Assembly (NCBI GenBank): GCA_964553715.1 | Contig: CAZKKY010000038.1 | Location: 1 to 7,260 of the forward strand | Length of the DNA stretch: 7,260 nucleotides | Direction: 5' to 3' | Source: JAGOJE01 sp964553715 | Lineage (GTDB): Bacteria; Pseudomonadota; Alphaproteobacteria; Rickettsiales; Rickettsiaceae | Shown: in pieces, positions 5,921 to 7,260 of the stretch | Numbering within the stretch: position 1 is the stretch's first letter | How the letters are laid out: each line of letters starts with the position of its first letter | Position numbers and translations under genes: made by a program | The notes under the pieces: generated by a model | What the model was told of the DNA's origin: nothing | What the model saw: only the letters and a program-made list of their open reading frames with translations | The model's database searches: none

Positions 5921-6235
5921 TTAAATTACTGAATTAATCCACTCAATAATAGAGGATTTAGGAATTGCTCCAACTTTCATAGATTCAGCTTTCCCATTTT
6001 TATAGATAATCATAGTAGGGATTCCTCTTATTCCTGCCTCAGAGGGTGTTTTAGGATGTTCATCAACATTCATTTTTACTATTTTGATACTAGCAAGCTC
6101 TTGTGACAATTCCTCTATAATAGGTGATAATGTCTTACAAGGTCCGCACCATTCAGCCCAAAAATCAACTAGTACAGGAATTGAAGAGTCTATTACTTCG
6201 GCTTTAAAATTATCATCAGTTACTTCTTTCGTCAT
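5921..6235 (-). CDS. trxA: Thioredoxin
   Basis: This is a 104-residue cytoplasmic thioredoxin of standard length, which reduces disulfides in target proteins (ribonucleotide reductase, peroxiredoxins, methionine sulfoxide reductases) and is recharged by thioredoxin reductase. The redox motif WCGPC has Cys30 and Cys33, preceded by the conserved VDFWAEW with buried Asp24. The cis-proline is P73 in GIRGIPT, and the C-terminal strand and helix (IIYKNGK, then the VGAIPKSSIIEWI end) are present. No signal peptide or transmembrane anchor is seen, so it is TrxA rather than a periplasmic thioredoxin-like protein. It is convergent with prmA and divergent from pgpA. In many alphaproteobacteria trxA follows addB-addA; here it lies within 1.6 kb of addB but on the opposite strand. 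There is no clear Shine-Dalgarno before the ATG. Confidence 0.97.
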   Translation of the reverse strand: MTKEVTDDNFKAEVIDSSIPVLVDFWAEWCGPCKTLSPIIEELSQELASIKIVKMNVDEHPKTPSEAGIRGIPTMIIYKNGKAESMKVGAIPKSSIIEWINSVI

Positions 6236-6253
6236 ATTATTTTCATAAGTTAG

Positions 6254-6282
6254 TTTACTTAATTAAAGGAATAATACATAAT
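6254..6282 (+). promoter_or_regulatory. Putative promoter of pgpA-lspA
   Basis: TTTACT (6254-6259) and CATAAT (6277-6282) are spaced by exactly 17 bases; the -10 matches the consensus at five of six positions and the -35 at four. The predicted start falls at about 6289-6290, on the ATG of a nine-codon leader frame, about 27 bases before the pgpA start. Confidence 0.45.
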
Positions 6283-6296
6283 TGGTATCATGTCAA
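6268..6296 (-). promoter_or_regulatory. Putative promoter of trxA
   Basis: On minus a perfect -35 TTGACA (plus 6291-6296) is followed after 17 bases by TATTCC (6268-6273), or after 14 bases by the better hexamer TATTAT (6271-6276). Neither pair is ideal. The leader would be about 25 bases or slightly more. It overlaps the divergent pgpA promoter, so the two probably compete for polymerase. Confidence 0.4.
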
Positions 6297-6319
6297 ACCC
6301 ATTAGTATATTATCTATGA
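6290..6319 (+). CDS. Possible nine-residue leader frame before pgpA
   Basis: An ATG at 6290 opens a nine-codon frame (MSNPLVYYL) whose TGA (6317-6319) overlaps the pgpA ATG (6316-6318) as ATGA, the layout used for translational coupling. The predicted transcript start coincides with its ATG, so it would be read as a leaderless message, and pgpA has no Shine-Dalgarno of its own. A frame this short can occur by chance, and the segment also carries the trxA -35 on the other strand. Confidence 0.2.
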   Translation: MSNPLVYYL

Positions 6320-6801
6320 AAAAAAATAAAGATTTTCTGATATCTATAGTAGTTACATGTTTTTTTATAGGAAGAATTAAGATTGCGCCTGGTACTTTGG
6401 GGTCTTTGTGTGCATTTCCTATATATTTTATGTTATCCTTTTTGCTAGAGCAAAATTTTCAGCTCATTTTGTTTGCAATAGTTGCTCTATTTGTAATAGG
6501 TACGATATGTAGTTCTTTGTATATCAAGCACAGTAGGGACAAAGATCCTAAAGAAATTGTAATTGATGAAGTTGTTGGACAAATGCTGGTTATATATCAT
6601 GTATGCTATTTTAATGAAGCTAGTGGATTGTTTGCAGAATATATTTTACCTTTTTTGTTTTTTCGTTTTTTTGATATATACAAACCATGGCCAATATCTC
6701 TTGCAGATAAACGTATAAAATCTGGTTTTGGAGTGATGATAGATGATGTTTTGGCAGCTGTTTTTGCTATAGCTCTACTTTTTTTAGTTAATAGTTTATA
6801 A
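6316..6801 (+). CDS. pgpA: Phosphatidylglycerophosphatase A
   Basis: PgpA is an inner-membrane enzyme that removes phosphate from phosphatidylglycerol phosphate to give phosphatidylglycerol, the last step of that branch of phospholipid synthesis. The 161 residues match the family in length. Three signature blocks are present: KIAPGTLGSL (22-31), DPKEIVIDEVVGQ (77-89, with acidic D84/E85), and FFRFFDIYKPWPI followed by GFGVMIDD (115-127 and 137-144), giving conserved D120 and D143/D144. Hydrophobic segments at about 33-45, 48-68, 104-119 and 145-161 fit a polytopic membrane protein. The start has no Shine-Dalgarno; the ATG is chosen because the protein then has the family length and an in-frame extension is not open. 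lspA follows after 16 bases on the same strand, so both are probably on one transcript. Confidence 0.95.
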   Translation: MKKNKDFLISIVVTCFFIGRIKIAPGTLGSLCAFPIYFMLSFLLEQNFQLILFAIVALFVIGTICSSLYIKHSRDKDPKEIVIDEVVGQMLVIYHVCYFNEASGLFAEYILPFLFFRFFDIYKPWPISLADKRIKSGFGVMIDDVLAAVFAIALLFLVNSL

Positions 6802-6817
6802 TTTATTAGGTGCGTTC

Positions 6818-7260
6818 ATGAAGATTGTTAGGCCTTATATATATATATTTCTTTTAGTTGCTACAGATCAGCTTAGTAAATATTTTGTGCTAAAATACCT
6901 TAAAAATTTGCCAGGTTACTTCTTAGAAGCAACTAGCTTCCTCAGTATTGTGCTTGCATGGAATCACGGTATAAGTTTTGGGTTGTTTGGTGATTACTAC
7001 CAATATAGTAACAGGGCTTTTATAGTTATTAATTCAGGAATCATACTTTACCTATTTCGTATTTTATCGCAATCTTATTACCTACTAACTAGAATATCTT
7101 ACATATTGATAATAGGTGGAGCTATAGGGAATTTATATTGTAGAATCGCTAAAGGTGCTGTTTTCGATTTTTTATATTTTCATCTTGGTAGTTATGGATT
7201 TCCAGCTTTCAATTTAGCAGATTCTTTTATCTTTATAGGTGTTTGTTTTCTGATATTAAG
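6818..7260 (+). CDS. lspA: Lipoprotein signal peptidase (signal peptidase II), 3' truncated by window
   Basis: LspA is the inner-membrane aspartyl protease that cuts the signal peptide from prolipoproteins after Lgt has lipidated the Cys. The visible 147 codons cover nearly the whole enzyme (usually about 160 residues). DQLSK (17-21), WNHGISFGLF (48-57), GGAIGNL (100-106), VFDF with catalytic D117, and PAFNLADSF with N132 and catalytic D135 are all present. The usual Asp of GNLxDR is Cys108 (GNLYCR); this residue is conserved but is not one of the two catalytic aspartates. Hydrophobic stretches near 7-16, 63-79, 92-101 and from 136 fit four membrane passes. AGGTG lies five bases before the ATG, a good ribosome site. 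Co-transcription with pgpA is likely. No stop appears before the window ends at 7260. Confidence 0.95.
   Translation, partial: MKIVRPYIYIFLLVATDQLSKYFVLKYLKNLPGYFLEATSFLSIVLAWNHGISFGLFGDYYQYSNRAFIVINSGIILYLFRILSQSYYLLTRISYILIIGGAIGNLYCRIAKGAVFDFLYFHLGSYGFPAFNLADSFIFIGVCFLIL

Overview
The window is AT-rich and gene-dense. It looks like chromosome from an alphaproteobacterium of the Rickettsiales type, most likely host-associated. The evidence is an alphaproteobacterial-type AddB recognisable along its length, an ankyrin-repeat protein, compact tRNA genes with encoded CCA ends, strong A/T codon bias, and bacterial housekeeping genes (prmA, trxA, pgpA, lspA). This is inferred from content; I cannot name a genus. 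No CRISPR array, prophage or intact insertion sequence is visible.

Layout. 1-195 holds no gene I can support. A short palindromic element (196-222) follows, then two divergent tRNA genes: tRNA-Ser(UGA) on minus at 253-342 and tRNA-Thr(CGU) on plus at 435-510, with back-to-back promoters between them. An ankyrin-repeat gene (523-1440, minus) converges on tRNA-Thr and diverges from addB (1672-4329, plus), the nuclease-bearing subunit of an AddAB recombination enzyme. A small, unrecognised, probably exported protein (4344-4805, minus) sits tail to tail with addB and head to head with prmA (4912-5859, plus). trxA (5921-6235, minus) converges on prmA and diverges from pgpA (6316-6801, plus). pgpA is followed after 16 bases by lspA, which starts at 6818 and runs off the right edge.

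How the genes relate. Strand alternates at almost every gene, so nearly every gene needs its own promoter; pgpA-lspA is the only clear operon, pairing phosphatidylglycerol synthesis with lipoprotein signal-peptide removal. In many alphaproteobacteria addB, addA and trxA are consecutive. Here addB and trxA are still about 1.6 kb apart, but addA is missing between them, the space holds the unknown gene and prmA, and trxA is inverted. This reads as a rearranged remnant of that locus.

Main leads: (1) a palindrome AGAAT-NN-ATTCT in two promoter regions, with a wider-spaced version upstream of the ankyrin gene; the unknown gene and the ankyrin gene share ATTCT, ten bases, then a -10-like hexamer; (2) the unknown exported protein with a charged helical C-terminus; (3) addB parted from addA; (4) a Cys in place of the usual Asp in the LspA GNLxDR motif; (5) a nine-codon leader frame whose stop overlaps the pgpA start.
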